This document shows, piece by piece, positions 16,453-25,817 of a stretch of DNA of 64,000 nucleotides. Positions within the stretch are counted from its first letter, which is position 1; every line of letters starts with the position of its first letter. Position numbers and translations under genes: made by a program. The stretch is from Caryophanales bacterium (GTDB lineage Bacteria > Bacillota > Bacilli > Bacillales > Bacillaceae_J). The stretch is from assembly GCA_012840465.1 (NCBI GenBank), contig DULJ01000085.1:20897-84896 (forward strand), read 5' to 3'. Below the pieces are notes generated by a model, which saw only the letters and a program-made list of their open reading frames with translations, made no database searches and had not been told where the DNA came from.

Positions 16453-18270
16453 ATGAAGGTACAAAAAAATTCTCGGAAGCCCATGATTTATTATTTCCTT
16501 ATTGCGATGGGTATTGTTTTGCTTCTGAATGCTTTTATAATGCCGATGATTACGGAACAAAAAATAACGGAAGTTGACTATGGGACATTTTTAACAAAAA
16601 TTGAGAAAGGGGATATAAAAGAGGTAAAGATCATGTCCAATCAAATAGCTTTTACTGCTAATAATGACCAAGGCAAAGAAGCTACTTTTGTGACGGGACG
16701 GATGGATGATCCAGATTTAGTGAATCGTTTGTATAAAGCTAAAGTCCCCTTTACCTCCACGATTCAAAGTGATGATTCCTCTTTCATCAATTTCATATTA
16801 ACTTGGATCCTTCCGCTGATTATTTTTATTTGGATCAGTCAAATTTTCATTAGGAAAATGCAAACGAAGGTAGGAGGGGGCAATCGTACATTAAGCATTG
16901 GGAAAAGTAATGCCAAAATTTACGTGAAGGCGGAAACTGGAAAGTCCTTTGAAGACGTAGCCGGTCAGGATGAAGCAAAGGAAGCATTGCAAGAAATCGT
17001 TGACTTTTTACATAATCCAACAAGGTATAAACGTATTGGTGCTAAAATTCCGAAGGGGGTATTATTAGTGGGACCTCCAGGTACGGGGAAAACATTGCTT
17101 GCAAAAGCATTAGCAGGCGAATCCAAAGTACCGTTTTTCTCGATATCTGGTTCTGAATTTGTGGAAATGTTTGTTGGTATGGGAGCTGCCAGAGTCAGGG
17201 ATTTATTCAAACAGGCACAAGAAAAAGCGCCGTGCATCGTTTTTATTGATGAAATCGATGCGATTGGCAAAAGCCGCAATTCGATGGGGATCAATAGCAA
17301 TGATGAGAGGGAGCAAACATTAAATCAACTTTTGTCAGAGATGGATGGGTTTGATGCCGATAAAGGGGTCGTTATTTTAGCGGCTACGAATAGACCGGAA
17401 ACACTTGATAAAGCATTGCTTAGACCTGGAAGATTTGACCGTAGAATCCCGGTGGAATTGCCAGATTTGCAGGGACGTGAAGCGATTTTGAAAGTCCATG
17501 TTAGCAAGGTAAGAACGGGAGACGATATTGATTTAAATGCAATTGCAAGAGCAACACCAGGTGCGTCTGGGGCGGATCTGGCCAATATTATTAATGAAGG
17601 TGCTTTGCGAGCTGTTAAAGAGGGCCGTGATCAAGTAAACCAAAGTGATCTCGAAGAGTCTGTAGAGGTCGTTATCGCTGGATATCAGAGAAAAAATGCC
17701 GTGATTCCGATGAAAGATAAATTAACGATTGCCTATCACGAAATAGGCCATGCCCTAGTTGCGGCCAAACAAAATCACTCAGCACCTGTTCATAAAATAA
17801 CGATTATTCCGAGAACCTCGGGATCGTTGGGTTATACGATGCAGATAGAAGAAGGGGAACAAGTACTGCTTACAAAAGAGCAAGCCATGGATAAAATTAC
17901 TACCTATATGGGAGGCCGCTCAGCAGAGGAAATTATTTTCAATACGATAACTTCGGGTGCGGCGAATGACATCCAACAGGCAACCAGAATTGCTAAAGAC
18001 ATGGTGACGAGATTTGGTATGAGCGACGAATTCGATATGATGGCTTTAGAAACGGTGAACAATCCTTACTTAGGTGGAGATACAACACTGATGGTATCTG
18101 CTGAGACCGCTGCGAAAATAGATGCTGAAGTGCTTAAAATTATTAAAATTGCCCATCAAAGGGCACTTGAAATACTTGAAGAAAATAAAGAAAAGCTACA
18201 TGAATTAGCAAAATACTTGATGGAAAAGGAAACGATCACCGGGGAAGAATTTATGGAGTTTTTAGCTTAA
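16453..18270 (+). CDS. FtsH-family membrane AAA+ zinc metalloprotease (paralog)
   Basis: 605 residues from the ATG preceded by AAAGGAGAA; the TTG at 16435 lies inside that site's flank. Order: membrane helix, short extracytoplasmic domain, second membrane helix (about 100-125), AAA+ domain with Walker A GPPGTGKT (207-214), Walker [16 protein letters not shown] and arginine-finger region ([12 protein letters not shown]), then the peptidase with HEIGH (429-433) and third zinc ligand Asp506. It degrades membrane and short-lived proteins. The essential ftsH normally sits next to hprT/tilS. This solitary copy with HEIGH in place of HEAGH and a truncated C-terminus is therefore probably a second FtsH. 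Confidence 0.88.
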   Translation: MKVQKNSRKPMIYYFLIAMGIVLLLNAFIMPMITEQKITEVDYGTFLTKIEKGDIKEVKIMSNQIAFTANNDQGKEATFVTGRMDDPDLVNRLYKAKVPFTSTIQSDDSSFINFILTWILPLIIFIWISQIFIRKMQTKVGGGNRTLSIGKSNAKIYVKAETGKSFEDVAGQDEAKEALQEIVDFLHNPTRYKRIGAKIPKGVLLVGPPGTGKTLLAKALAGESKVPFFSISGSEFVEMFVGMGAARVRDLFKQAQEKAPCIVFIDEIDAIGKSRNSMGINSNDEREQTLNQLLSEMDGFDADKGVVILAATNRPETLDKALLRPGRFDRRIPVELPDLQGREAILKVHVSKVRTGDDIDLNAIARATPGASGADLANIINEGALRAVKEGRDQVNQSDLEESVEVVIAGYQRKNAVIPMKDKLTIAYHEIGHALVAAKQNHSAPVHKITIIPRTSGSLGYTMQIEEGEQVLLTKEQAMDKITTYMGGRSAEEIIFNTITSGAANDIQQATRIAKDMVTRFGMSDEFDMMALETVNNPYLGGDTTLMVSAETAAKIDAEVLKIIKIAHQRALEILEENKEKLHELAKYLMEKETITGEEFMEFLA

Positions 18271-18324
18271 AAAGCAATCGCTGAATCTATGGGTTCCCAT
18301 TCATAGATTTGGCGACTTTTTTTT
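18269..18324 (+). terminator. Rho-independent terminator
   Basis: Inverted repeat AATCTATG...CATAGATT extended by TCGC/GGCGA, followed by eight T residues, directly after the FtsH-like gene. Confidence 0.8.
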
Positions 18325-18343
18325 AAAAGGAGAGGGATTTATT

Positions 18344-18589
18344 ATGAGTTATATAGTGACCATATCAGCAAAGTTAGTTTTAAAAAACAGTTATAAAAAA
18401 TTAATCTTTTTTTATAGTTTTTTTGGGCTATTTCTCCTATTTCTAACTGTTTTCGTTTCTGATTCACCGACAATCGGAGGAAAATACTTTACTATTCTTT
18501 TTATCATTTTATCAATCATTAATTTTGCAATAGCGCTTTATTACTACATATTTAAAGTAAGAGGCATAGATAATACCGAAGGTTATTAA
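18344..18589 (+). CDS. Small two-helix membrane protein, unknown
   Basis: 81 residues with a good AAGGAGAGGG ribosome site. Two hydrophobic spans (about 24-40 and 48-70) are joined by a short polar loop. No family recognised. It starts 20 bp after the FtsH-like gene's terminator and could be a read-through partner of that protease, but nothing beyond position supports this. Confidence 0.55.
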   Translation: MSYIVTISAKLVLKNSYKKLIFFYSFFGLFLLFLTVFVSDSPTIGGKYFTILFIILSIINFAIALYYYIFKVRGIDNTEGY

Positions 18590-18700
18590 CTCGATAATTT
18601 TGCTGTTGACTAAAGTTGGCTGAACATTCAAACTATAATTATGACAGCAAGAAATTAGCAGGTTTTTTTGATAAAATCACTAAAATGGGGGAATAGTAGA

Positions 18701-19465
18701 GTGGAGTTTTTATCAGTTAGACAAACAGAGGATATTGCTTATATTACTTTGGAAAATATTAAAGAATTTAACACTTTAACATTGCAGGTTCTTAAGGAAA
18801 TGGACCAATTGTTAAAAGAAATTGGCGCGAAAAGAGAAGTTAAAGTTGTTGTAATCGAGGGATCCGAAAGAGTATTTTGTGCAGGACATAGCTTAAAGGA
18901 AATTGAAGCAAAAAGTGAAACTGAAGTGTTGGCGCTTTTCAGGGAATGCTCCATGATGATGCGGACGTTGCGGGAGATTCCACAGATCGTTGTTTCTAAA
19001 GTTCGTAGTGCAGCAGTAGCAGCTGGTTGTCAATTAGTTGCTGCTAGTGATTTAGCGGTTGCTAGTGATGTAGCGAAATTTTCAACTCCGGGTATAAATA
19101 GCGGGCTGTTTTGCAGTACGCCGGCAGTATTTTTAAGTAGAAATATTGGACGGAAAAAGGCTGTGGAATTGCTGTTTACCGGTAATTTCATGTCAGCGCA
19201 AGAAGCACTGCTGCATGGTCTTGTCAATAAAGTTGTCCCTGTTGAGGAGTTAGATGCGGAAACGGAAAGATTGGCTAAAGATATTACAAAACAAAGCCTA
19301 AACATTATCGAAATAGGAAAGCGTCAGTTTTATCAACAGATTAATATGGAAGATTTCCAAGCTTTACATTATTCAACAGAAGTTATTTCTTTAAATAGTA
19401 AGCATCCAGATGCACAAGAAGGAATCCGGGCGTTTATTGAAAAAAGAAAGCCAGTTTGGAACTAG
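18701..19465 (+). CDS. Enoyl-CoA hydratase/isomerase family protein (ECHDC3-like)
   Basis: 254 residues from GTG at 18701, which has GGGGG 9 bp upstream; the longer TTG frame lacks one. The crotonase fold shows the oxyanion-hole segments (VFCAGHSLKE, then AAVAAGCQLVAASDLAVAS) and the SGLFCSTPAVFLSRNIGRKKAVELLFTG block characteristic of the ECHDC3-like branch. The usual second catalytic Glu of classical hydratases is not in place, so the reaction is uncertain. It stands alone, not in a beta-oxidation cluster. Confidence 0.8.
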   Translation: MEFLSVRQTEDIAYITLENIKEFNTLTLQVLKEMDQLLKEIGAKREVKVVVIEGSERVFCAGHSLKEIEAKSETEVLALFRECSMMMRTLREIPQIVVSKVRSAAVAAGCQLVAASDLAVASDVAKFSTPGINSGLFCSTPAVFLSRNIGRKKAVELLFTGNFMSAQEALLHGLVNKVVPVEELDAETERLAKDITKQSLNIIEIGKRQFYQQINMEDFQALHYSTEVISLNSKHPDAQEGIRAFIEKRKPVWN

Positions 19466-19466
19466 A

Positions 19467-19487
19467 AAAGCGAAAGCGCCCGTTTAA
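19467..19487 (-). repeat. Solo right end of the ~150-bp repeat
   Basis: 21 bp that are the reverse complement of the right end of copy B (TAAACGGGCGCTTTCGCTTTT). It lies immediately after the enoyl-CoA hydratase stop. The rest of the repeat is absent. Confidence 0.6.
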
Positions 19488-19599
19488 GGGATTAACGAAA
19501 AGTACACTGCGAATTGTTGTTTCAGCTATTGAAGAAACGGAATTTTAAAGGTCCTCAATCGGTAAATATTTGAAGTTTCTAATAGAAATAAAAGTTTTG

Positions 19600-19629
19600 T
19601 TGATTTTTTTTGAAAAGTCTATGCATAAT
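19600..19629 (+). promoter_or_regulatory. Probable sigma-A promoter for the purC-like gene
   Basis: TTGATT (19600-19605), 18-bp spacer, CATAAT (19624-19629), 43 bp before the ATG. Confidence 0.4.
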
Positions 19630-19672
19630 GTAGCTAAAGTAATAGAAATTTTAATAGGGAAGGAATAATGAT

Positions 19673-20356
19673 ATGAAGCTTATTTATACTGGGAAAACTA
19701 AAAATGTTTATGGTCTTGAGGACGGAAATTACTTATTGCAGTTTAAAGATGATGTTACAGGTGAAAATGGGGTCTTTGACCCAGGTGCCAATACTGTTGG
19801 TTTAACGATGGAAGGTGCAGGTAGAGCAGGACTTAGACTAACGAAGTTCTTTTTCGAAAAATTAGCAGAGGCTGGAATTCCAACTCATTATATTGGTGCT
19901 GACATTGAAAAGGCGACAATGACAGTAAAACCGGCAACTGTATTTGGTCAAGGTCTTGAAGTTATTTGTCGTTATCGTGCTGTTGGCAGCTTTTTACGTC
20001 GTTATGGGATGTATGCTAAAGAAGGTCAGTCACTTGATGCTTTTGTGGAGGTTACAATTAAGGATGATGACCGTCAAGATCCGCCAATTAGCGAAGATGC
20101 TCTTGATATGCTTGGGATCCTTACACTCAGCGAATACAAAGAATTAAAAGAGTTAACTCAAAAGATAGCTGCGATTGTAAAAGTAGAGTTAGCTAAAAAG
20201 GAAATAGAGCTATATGATATTAAATTTGAATTTGGTCGATTAGCGGATAAACAAATTGTACTAATTGATGAAATTTCAGGCGGAAATATGCGTGCCTATA
20301 AAAATAGCGAATATATCGAGCCGTTAAAATTAGAACAATTAATGCTTGAAGATTAA
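19673..20356 (+). CDS. purC: SAICAR synthetase family protein, stand-alone
   Basis: 227 residues. PurC joins CAIR and aspartate using ATP in purine synthesis. N-terminal KLIYTGKTKNVYGLEDGNYLLQFKDDVTG is the ATP-binding start, EVICRYRAVGSFLRRYG the CAIR-binding region, and IVLIDEISGGNMRAY the metal/ATP site. The gene is monocistronic with its own promoter and terminator, not in a pur operon, and is a little shorter than the usual ~240 residues. A second, operon-borne purC is likely elsewhere in the genome. Confidence 0.85.
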   Translation: MKLIYTGKTKNVYGLEDGNYLLQFKDDVTGENGVFDPGANTVGLTMEGAGRAGLRLTKFFFEKLAEAGIPTHYIGADIEKATMTVKPATVFGQGLEVICRYRAVGSFLRRYGMYAKEGQSLDAFVEVTIKDDDRQDPPISEDALDMLGILTLSEYKELKELTQKIAAIVKVELAKKEIELYDIKFEFGRLADKQIVLIDEISGGNMRAYKNSEYIEPLKLEQLMLED

Positions 20357-20379
20357 TTGTTAAAGGGCTAAATGGATGG

Positions 20380-20416
20380 AGCACCCACACTGGAGCGTAA
20401 AGTGTGGGTGCTTTTT
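20380..20416 (+). terminator. Rho-independent terminator
   Basis: GCACCCACACT pairs with AGTGTGGGTGC, followed by TTTTT; 24 bp after purC. Confidence 0.9.
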
Positions 20417-20589
20417 GCGTTTTTAAAACTGTTGCTCATTGTTACTATAACAACGACCGAAAAAAATATCTGCCTTAGTACAGAATTTAGCTTGTTTGTC
20501 ACAAAGTTTCGTTTTTTGTCGTAAAATGAATTTTTTATCTAATTTTGAATATATAATTTATTTATAGAACCATGAAGGTGGGGGAGAAA

Positions 20590-22128
20590 ATGAAAACGCA
20601 TATAGAGAGAATTAGAGACCCAAGATTACTGGATCGTGTAGTTACAGCTGAGGATGCGGCATCATGGATTAAGGACGGAATGACAATCGGAATCAGCGGT
20701 TTTACTAGAGCGGGTGATGCTAAAGCGATACCATATGCATTGGTGAAACGTGCTGAGACAGAATCTTTTAAAGTAAATTTATTTACTGGGGCCTCCATTG
20801 GCTCAAATATCGACAAGATGTTTACTGAAGCGGGTATTATTAGAAAGCGTTTGCCATATCAGGCTGACAAAACGATGAGAGATGGAATTAATAAAGGTGA
20901 TGTCTTATTTGTAGATACCCATCTTTCACATGTGGCTGAATTAGTTCGTAATAAGGCTTTGGATACCATCGATTTTGCCGTTATTGAGGCACTCTCTATT
21001 ACTGAAGATGGAATGATCATCCCAACAACATCAGGTGGAAACTCGCAAGTATTTGCCAATAATGCAAAAAATATCATCATTGAGCTTAATGATGCTTTTC
21101 CATTAAGTTTAGAAGGTTTGCACGACTTTTATGACCCGGGTGAACAAGGTAAAAGACAACCAATTCCATTAACAAAGCCGTCTGACCGAATTGGCACTGT
21201 AGGGATTCCTTATGATCCTGACAAGGTAAAAGGAATTGTTTTTACTCATTATCCAGATACACCTTCATCAATCGTACCACCAGATGATGAAACTGTAACG
21301 ATGGCAAACCATTTGCTAGACTTTTTGCGTAGTGAAATTGCGGCGGGCAAATTACCTGAAAAACTACCAACTTTGCAATCAGGAGTAGGCTCAGTTGCAA
21401 ATGCTGTTCTTCATGGATTACTGGAATCAGAATTTGAAGAATTACAACTATATTCAGAAGTACTTCAAGATGCTGTGTTTGACTTAATGGATGCAGGGAA
21501 GGTTACATTTGCTTCAAGCTGCTCGTTAGGTTTATCAGATGCCAAAATGGATGAGGTATACTCAAACTTTGATAAATATCGTGATCGCATCATGTTACGC
21601 CCGCAAGAATTATCGAATAACCCGGAAATTATTCGACGTCTTGGATTAATTTCCATTAATGCAGCATTGGAATTTGACATCTATGGCAATGTGAATTCCA
21701 CCCATGTAATGGGTACAAAAATGATGAATGGAATTGGTGGCTCTGGTGATTTTGCAAGAAATGCCCGTTTGGCAATCTTCGTTACAAAATCAATCGCCAA
21801 AAATGGAAAGATTTCAAGCGTCGTGCCTTTCGCTTCACATATTGACCACACCGAACATGATGTAGATGTAGTAGTAACGGAACAAGGCTATGCGGATCTT
21901 CGTGGCTTAGCACCAAGAGAGCGGGCAGAATTAATTATTCATAACTGTGTACACCCTATGTATCGCACTCAGTTGTGGAACTACTATACGGAAGCTTTAA
22001 CAAGAGGCGGCCAAACACCACATGTCTTGGAAAAAGCTTTATCATGGCATATTAATTTACAAAAGCACGGAACAATGCAACCAGAGATTGAAGAAAAGCT
22101 AGAAGAAAAAGTGAAAGAAATGGTTTAA
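20590..22128 (+). CDS. Acetyl-CoA hydrolase / succinate CoA-transferase family enzyme
   Basis: 512 residues from the ATG with GGTGGGGGAG upstream; the ATG at 20572 overlaps that site. A class I CoA-transferase of the Cat1/Ach1/SCACT branch that moves CoA between acetyl-CoA and succinate, or hydrolyses acetyl-CoA. Marks: GMTIGISGFTRAGDAK near the N-terminus, the C-terminal domain with GIGGSGDFARNA, and the probable catalytic Glu in VVVTEQGYADLRGL. It stands alone with its own terminator. Hydrolase versus transferase cannot be decided by sequence. Confidence 0.88.
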   Translation: MKTHIERIRDPRLLDRVVTAEDAASWIKDGMTIGISGFTRAGDAKAIPYALVKRAETESFKVNLFTGASIGSNIDKMFTEAGIIRKRLPYQADKTMRDGINKGDVLFVDTHLSHVAELVRNKALDTIDFAVIEALSITEDGMIIPTTSGGNSQVFANNAKNIIIELNDAFPLSLEGLHDFYDPGEQGKRQPIPLTKPSDRIGTVGIPYDPDKVKGIVFTHYPDTPSSIVPPDDETVTMANHLLDFLRSEIAAGKLPEKLPTLQSGVGSVANAVLHGLLESEFEELQLYSEVLQDAVFDLMDAGKVTFASSCSLGLSDAKMDEVYSNFDKYRDRIMLRPQELSNNPEIIRRLGLISINAALEFDIYGNVNSTHVMGTKMMNGIGGSGDFARNARLAIFVTKSIAKNGKISSVVPFASHIDHTEHDVDVVVTEQGYADLRGLAPRERAELIIHNCVHPMYRTQLWNYYTEALTRGGQTPHVLEKALSWHINLQKHGTMQPEIEEKLEEKVKEMV

Positions 22129-22137
22129 CTATTAAAT

Positions 22138-22180
22138 AGGGGCTGTTTAAACTATTAAGTTTGACAGCCTCTTTTTTTTT
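22138..22180 (+). terminator. Rho-independent terminator
   Basis: GGCTGTTTAAACT pairs imperfectly with AGTTTGACAGCC, followed by a long T-run. Confidence 0.88.
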
Positions 22181-22296
22181 ATTTCAATCTTGACTTTTTC
22201 AAAGGCTATTTTTAAATTTGGACTTTCCATGTATAATAATGAAGTGAATGATGTTTGCATTTTTTTAGATTCAATGTTGAAAGAGAGTGGAACAAA

Positions 22297-23016
22297 ATGG
22301 GTCGTAAGTGGAACAATATTAAAGAAAAAAAGGCATCAAAGGATGCGAATACTAGTCGCATTTATGCTAAATTTGGCGTAGAAATTTATGTAGCAGCTAA
22401 ACAGGGCGAGCCTGATCCAGAGTCTAACCAGGCATTAAAGTTTGTTCTAGAACGGGCAAAAACATATAATGTACCAAGACATATCATTGACCGCGCAATT
22501 GATAAAGCAAAAGGTGGATCAGATGAAAATTATTCTGAGCTTCGTTATGAAGGCTTTGGACCTAGTGGTTCAATGGTAATCGTTGATGCTCTAACAAATA
22601 ACGTAAACCGTACCGCGTCAGAAGTTCGTGCAGCATTTGGTAAAAATGGCGGAAACATGGGTGTAAGTGGCTCTGTTGCCTACATGTTTGATAAAACAGC
22701 CGTTATCGGTGTTGAAGGGAAATCTGAGGAAGAAGCGCTTGAAATTTTAATGGAAGCAGACTTAGACGTCCGTGATATTCTTGAAGAAGATGATGCTGTG
22801 ATTGTTTATGCAGCACCGGATCAATTTCTTGCTGTTCAAGAGGCCTTTAGAAATGCTGGTGTAAGTGAGTTTACCGTAGCAGAACTTACAATGCTTGCGC
22901 AAAACGAAGTAACTTTAGATGCAGAGAACTTAGCTCAATTTGAAAAAATGATTGATGCACTTGAAGATTGTGACGATGTTCAGCAAGTGTACCATAACGT
23001 TGATTTAGGAGAATAA
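22297..23016 (+). CDS. yeeI: YebC/PmpR-family protein, YeeI type
   Basis: 239 residues, near-identical in pattern to B. subtilis Yee[22 protein letters not shown] at the N-terminus, [48 protein letters not shown], and a C-terminal VQQVYHNVD. The start is set by this conserved MGRKWNNIK; the frame extends 14 codons further upstream. YebC-family proteins have been described as transcription regulators, and more recently as ribosome-associated factors easing proline-rich stalls. YeeI belongs to the subgroup different from YrbC. Confidence 0.93.
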   Translation: MGRKWNNIKEKKASKDANTSRIYAKFGVEIYVAAKQGEPDPESNQALKFVLERAKTYNVPRHIIDRAIDKAKGGSDENYSELRYEGFGPSGSMVIVDALTNNVNRTASEVRAAFGKNGGNMGVSGSVAYMFDKTAVIGVEGKSEEEALEILMEADLDVRDILEEDDAVIVYAAPDQFLAVQEAFRNAGVSEFTVAELTMLAQNEVTLDAENLAQFEKMIDALEDCDDVQQVYHNVDLGE

Positions 23017-23052
23017 GTGGGACAGAGGACAAGCTCTTTGTCCCACTTTCTT
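23017..23052 (+). terminator. Rho-independent terminator
   Basis: GTGGGACA...TGTCCCAC stem followed by CTTTCTTTTTT, directly after yeeI. Confidence 0.85.
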
Positions 23053-23122
23053 TTTTAAACAAGGAATGTGAGTTAGATATAACTTATGAAACTAGAAACT
23101 AGTACTATGAAGATGTGTGAAT

Positions 23123-23161
23123 GAGGACAGAAAGTAGGTATGAAGCGTAGATTCTGTCCTC
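23123..23161. repeat. 10-bp perfect inverted repeat upstream of a methyltransferase gene
   Basis: GAGGACAGAA (23123-23132) and TTCTGTCCTC (23152-23161) with a 19-nt loop, about 40 bp before the methyltransferase ATG. It could be an RNA hairpin in the leader or an operator; no T-run follows. Confidence 0.5.
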
Positions 23162-23203
23162 AAATTGGAAGATCGTGCAAGGAATCAAATAGGAGATAAG
23201 TCC

Positions 23204-23809
23204 ATGAAGGAACATTATTATGATAAATTGCTAAACATAAATACAGGGGGAAATCAAAAAGAAACCAGCGGGTCAATCCACTATCATCGCTATGAGCCGA
23301 CCCAATACACAGCCCTAGAAGTTTTATTTGGTGAATATGAATTGAAAAGCAGTGATCATGTCGTTGATTTTGGGTGTGGAAAAGGACGTTTGAACTTTTA
23401 TATCCATTATTTTTTTCATGCCTCAGTTGTTGGGATAGAAATGAACGAGACATTTTATAAAGAAGCCCTTCAAAACAAAACTAGCTATCTAAAAAAACAT
23501 AAAAGGAATAAAGATAAAATTCAATTTCAATGTTGTTTAGCAGAGGAGTATGAAATTAATCCATTGGATAACCGGTTTTACTTTTTCAACCCGTTTTCGA
23601 TCCAGATCTTTATTGCTGTTCTTATAAATATTATAGTTTCAGTCGGGGAAGCGGACAGAGAAGTAGAATTGATTTTGTATTACGCATCGGAGGATTATGT
23701 CTATTTTTTAGAAAATCATACTGGATTTGAATTAAAAAAAGAAATGATTGTGCCTGGATTATATGAAAATGATCCATATGAAAGATTTTTAATCTATCGA
23801 TTGGGTTAG
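23204..23809 (+). CDS. Class I SAM-dependent methyltransferase
   Basis: 201 residues from the ATG with AGGAGAT 6 bp upstream. Motif I is VVDFGCGKGRL (about 57-67), the acidic end of strand beta-2 is GIEMN, and the motif IV-like FYFFNPFS follows at about 125. NPF in that position is seen in amino-group or small-molecule methyltransferases, but the substrate cannot be named. The gene is single; the upstream inverted repeat may regulate it. Confidence 0.75.
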   Translation: MKEHYYDKLLNINTGGNQKETSGSIHYHRYEPTQYTALEVLFGEYELKSSDHVVDFGCGKGRLNFYIHYFFHASVVGIEMNETFYKEALQNKTSYLKKHKRNKDKIQFQCCLAEEYEINPLDNRFYFFNPFSIQIFIAVLINIIVSVGEADREVELILYYASEDYVYFLENHTGFELKKEMIVPGLYENDPYERFLIYRLG

Positions 23810-23928
23810 GTGGGCCCAAGTTTCCTAAATGGACCGAAGTTCCCGCCCCCGCGTCCTATTACTAATCAGAAAATACTGACAACAATGAAGCTAAATGATA
23901 TATTCATAGAAAGGGGGGTAATGGAACT

Positions 23929-24951
23929 ATGAAATTTAGAAAAGAAGAAGAATGGTTTACGTTTTATGATGTTCAAGGTAATTTAATAGAACGGAAAACA
24001 GAAGTACGGTTTGATCCGTTGACGGGTGAAACATCCCGGCTTATTTTTGATCCTGGGATGCCAATCACACCACTTGATTATACTGAGTTGGCTGAGCAGA
24101 CAGGTGGGGCGAAGTGTCCGTTTTGTCTGGAAAATTTATATAGGATGACTCCAGTTTTTCCAAAAGAAATTTCTCAGGAAGGTAGGGTAACTGAAGGGGA
24201 AGCTGTTGCATTTCCTAACCTTTTTCCATACAGCAAACATAATGCTGTTGTCACTTTTTCGGGGCAACATTATGTGAAATTAGCAGAATTTACGGTGGAA
24301 ATGATTAAGAATGCGTTTATGGCTGCGCAAACCTATACTCAAAATGTCATTGCAGCAGATCCAAAAGCTCAATATGCTTCTATCAATTGGAACTATCTAC
24401 CACCATCCGGGGGAAGTATCTTACACCCACATATTCAAGTGATTTTATCCGAGTCAGCAACGAATACTCAAGCGCTAATAAGTGAAAAAGCTAAGGCGTA
24501 TGTAGAAGAAAATGGTCAGGAATATTTTACGTCATTATATGAGGCTGAAAAAGAGCTTGGTGAAAGATGGATTGGTGAAGTAGGAAATGTGGCTTGGATG
24601 CATGCTTATGCACCGAAAAGCCATAATGATTTTGTGGCAATCTTTACGCAATCTCGTTCTATTTTTGATATTACTGAACAAGATTGGGTGAATTTTGCAA
24701 CAAGTATAAAAGCAATTTTTGCGGCTCTATCTGAACAAGGATTTGCTAGCTTTAATTTACACCTAAACGCATCAATAGACCTTGAATCAAAGCAGCCTGT
24801 ACATATTCGACTCATACCTCGGATTACAATGGGGGTACTGAATACTAGTGACATTAACTCTTTCCAAGCTTTACATCAAGAACCACTTTCATTGAAAATA
24901 CCGGAAGAGGTAGCAGACAAGGCTCGGAAGCATTTTGAGCAAATAAAATAA
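23929..24951 (+). CDS. GalT/HIT-superfamily nucleotidyltransferase-like protein
   Basis: 340 residues. Similar in layout to galactose-1-phosphate uridylyltransferase: an N-terminal CPFC pair (zinc-type) at about residue 64, PNLFPYSKHNAVVTF, then SGGSILHPHIQV with the HxH of the HIT nucleotide-transfer site at about 165, and a C-terminal QPVHIRLIPRI. Classical GalT has HPHxQ; here it is HPHIQ. There are no galactose genes nearby, so the substrate may be a different sugar phosphate or nucleotide. Ribosome site AAAGGGGGG. Confidence 0.7.
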   Translation: MKFRKEEEWFTFYDVQGNLIERKTEVRFDPLTGETSRLIFDPGMPITPLDYTELAEQTGGAKCPFCLENLYRMTPVFPKEISQEGRVTEGEAVAFPNLFPYSKHNAVVTFSGQHYVKLAEFTVEMIKNAFMAAQTYTQNVIAADPKAQYASINWNYLPPSGGSILHPHIQVILSESATNTQALISEKAKAYVEENGQEYFTSLYEAEKELGERWIGEVGNVAWMHAYAPKSHNDFVAIFTQSRSIFDITEQDWVNFATSIKAIFAALSEQGFASFNLHLNASIDLESKQPVHIRLIPRITMGVLNTSDINSFQALHQEPLSLKIPEEVADKARKHFEQIK

Positions 24952-24960
24952 TAGGTAAAA

Positions 24961-25011
24961 GAAAAGGAGAGTAAATCACCGCATATCCGGCGACGTTGCT
25001 CTCCTCTTTTC
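24961..25011. terminator. Bidirectional terminator
   Basis: GAAAAGGAGAG and CTCTCCTCTTTTC pair with one bulge. It separates the GalT-like gene from the convergent small heat-shock gene. Confidence 0.8.
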
Positions 25012-25428
25012 TTATTCTATTGGAATGTGTTTACGATCTGGTAATGATGGGTTTTTCTTTTCCAAAGTAATAGTCAGAACCCCATCTTCATATTTTGCTT
25101 TTGAAGTATCGCTAATTATTTCAGCAGGTAATGGAATCGTTCTTTCTACTTTCCCATAAGAACGCTCCTGCTTATAGTACTTTTCGCCTTTTTCCTCTTT
25201 TTCCGCAGAACGGGAAGCCTTAATGGTAAGAGAATAGTCATCTAGAGCCAATTCAATTTCTTCTTTGCTGAATCCAGGAAGATCTGCATGAATCGTAATT
25301 GTTTTTTCATTTTCTTTTACATCCACATCAAACATTTTGTTCCATTGCCATGGATTATCAAAGAATTCCTCCAGTTCCTGACCCCGCTTGTTCCAAAATC
25401 TAGGTAGTAAATCATGTAGTGTTGACAT
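25012..25428 (-). CDS. Small heat-shock protein (Hsp20/alpha-crystallin)
   Basis: 138 residues from the ATG with AGGAGG 9 bp upstream (the longer frame starts at a TTG between them). The alpha-crystallin domain occupies about 40-130 (VDVKENEKTITIHADLPGFSKEEIELALDD to DGVLTITLEKK) with the GVLT motif and the IxI-like C-terminal HIPIE tail. It acts as an ATP-independent holdase for unfolding proteins. No CIRCE element was seen upstream. Confidence 0.93.
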   Translation of the reverse strand: MSTLHDLLPRFWNKRGQELEEFFDNPWQWNKMFDVDVKENEKTITIHADLPGFSKEEIELALDDYSLTIKASRSAEKEEKGEKYYKQERSYGKVERTIPLPAEIISDTSKAKYEDGVLTITLEKKNPSLPDRKHIPIE

Positions 25429-25662
25429 AATTATCAACCTCCTGTTTGAAATGTTTTACTTCCAATTCTATTTTAATACTTTTACCCAATATTTGTATAC
25501 ATATACCATATAATGTTCAAGAAGTTGTTAAAATTACCATAGAATATCAAAAAATATTATTCTATTTTTCATGTTTAAGTTTTTAATATTTTACCGCATA
25601 AAAGCATTATGGCGTTAAATTAATAAAAACTAGCAAAATTGCACCCGCTTTTGTAAATATTG

Positions 25663-25691
25663 TTGTCTTTTGTCGAAATAATTTGTATAAT
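25663..25691 (+). promoter_or_regulatory. Sigma-A promoter for the tryptophanase-family gene
   Basis: TTGTCT (25663-25668), 17-bp spacer, TATAAT (25686-25691). It predicts a leader of about 75 nt before the ATG at 25775. Confidence 0.65.
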
Positions 25692-25708
25692 CCCTTTAAT
25701 CAAAAATG

Positions 25709-25747
25709 GAGATCCAATATGTGTTGGAATCTCGTATATTATTTTTT
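25709..25747 (+). terminator. Terminator-like hairpin in the tryptophanase leader
   Basis: GAGATCCAA pairs with TTGG-A-ATCTC (9 bp, one bulged A, loop TATGTG), followed by GTATATTATTTTTT. It sits between promoter and gene, so it is a candidate attenuator. Confidence 0.45.
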
Positions 25748-25817
25748 AAAAGTATTAAAAGGAGTGGGTATGAAATGTCGACTGTTAAGTTTTTTTATGG
25801 TGAAAATATTCCGCTAG
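25719..25817 (+). CDS. Possible leader peptide ORF upstream of the tryptophanase-family gene
   Basis: A 32-codon ORF beginning MCWNLVYYFLK, in a different frame from the lyase and overlapping its start. GGAG lies 7 bp upstream of its ATG. The single Trp and paired Tyr near the start recall leader peptides that sense the amino acid degraded by the downstream enzyme (as TnaC does for E. coli tnaA). No conservation data; could be chance. Confidence 0.25.
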   Translation: MCWNLVYYFLKVLKGVGMKCRLLSFFMVKIFR

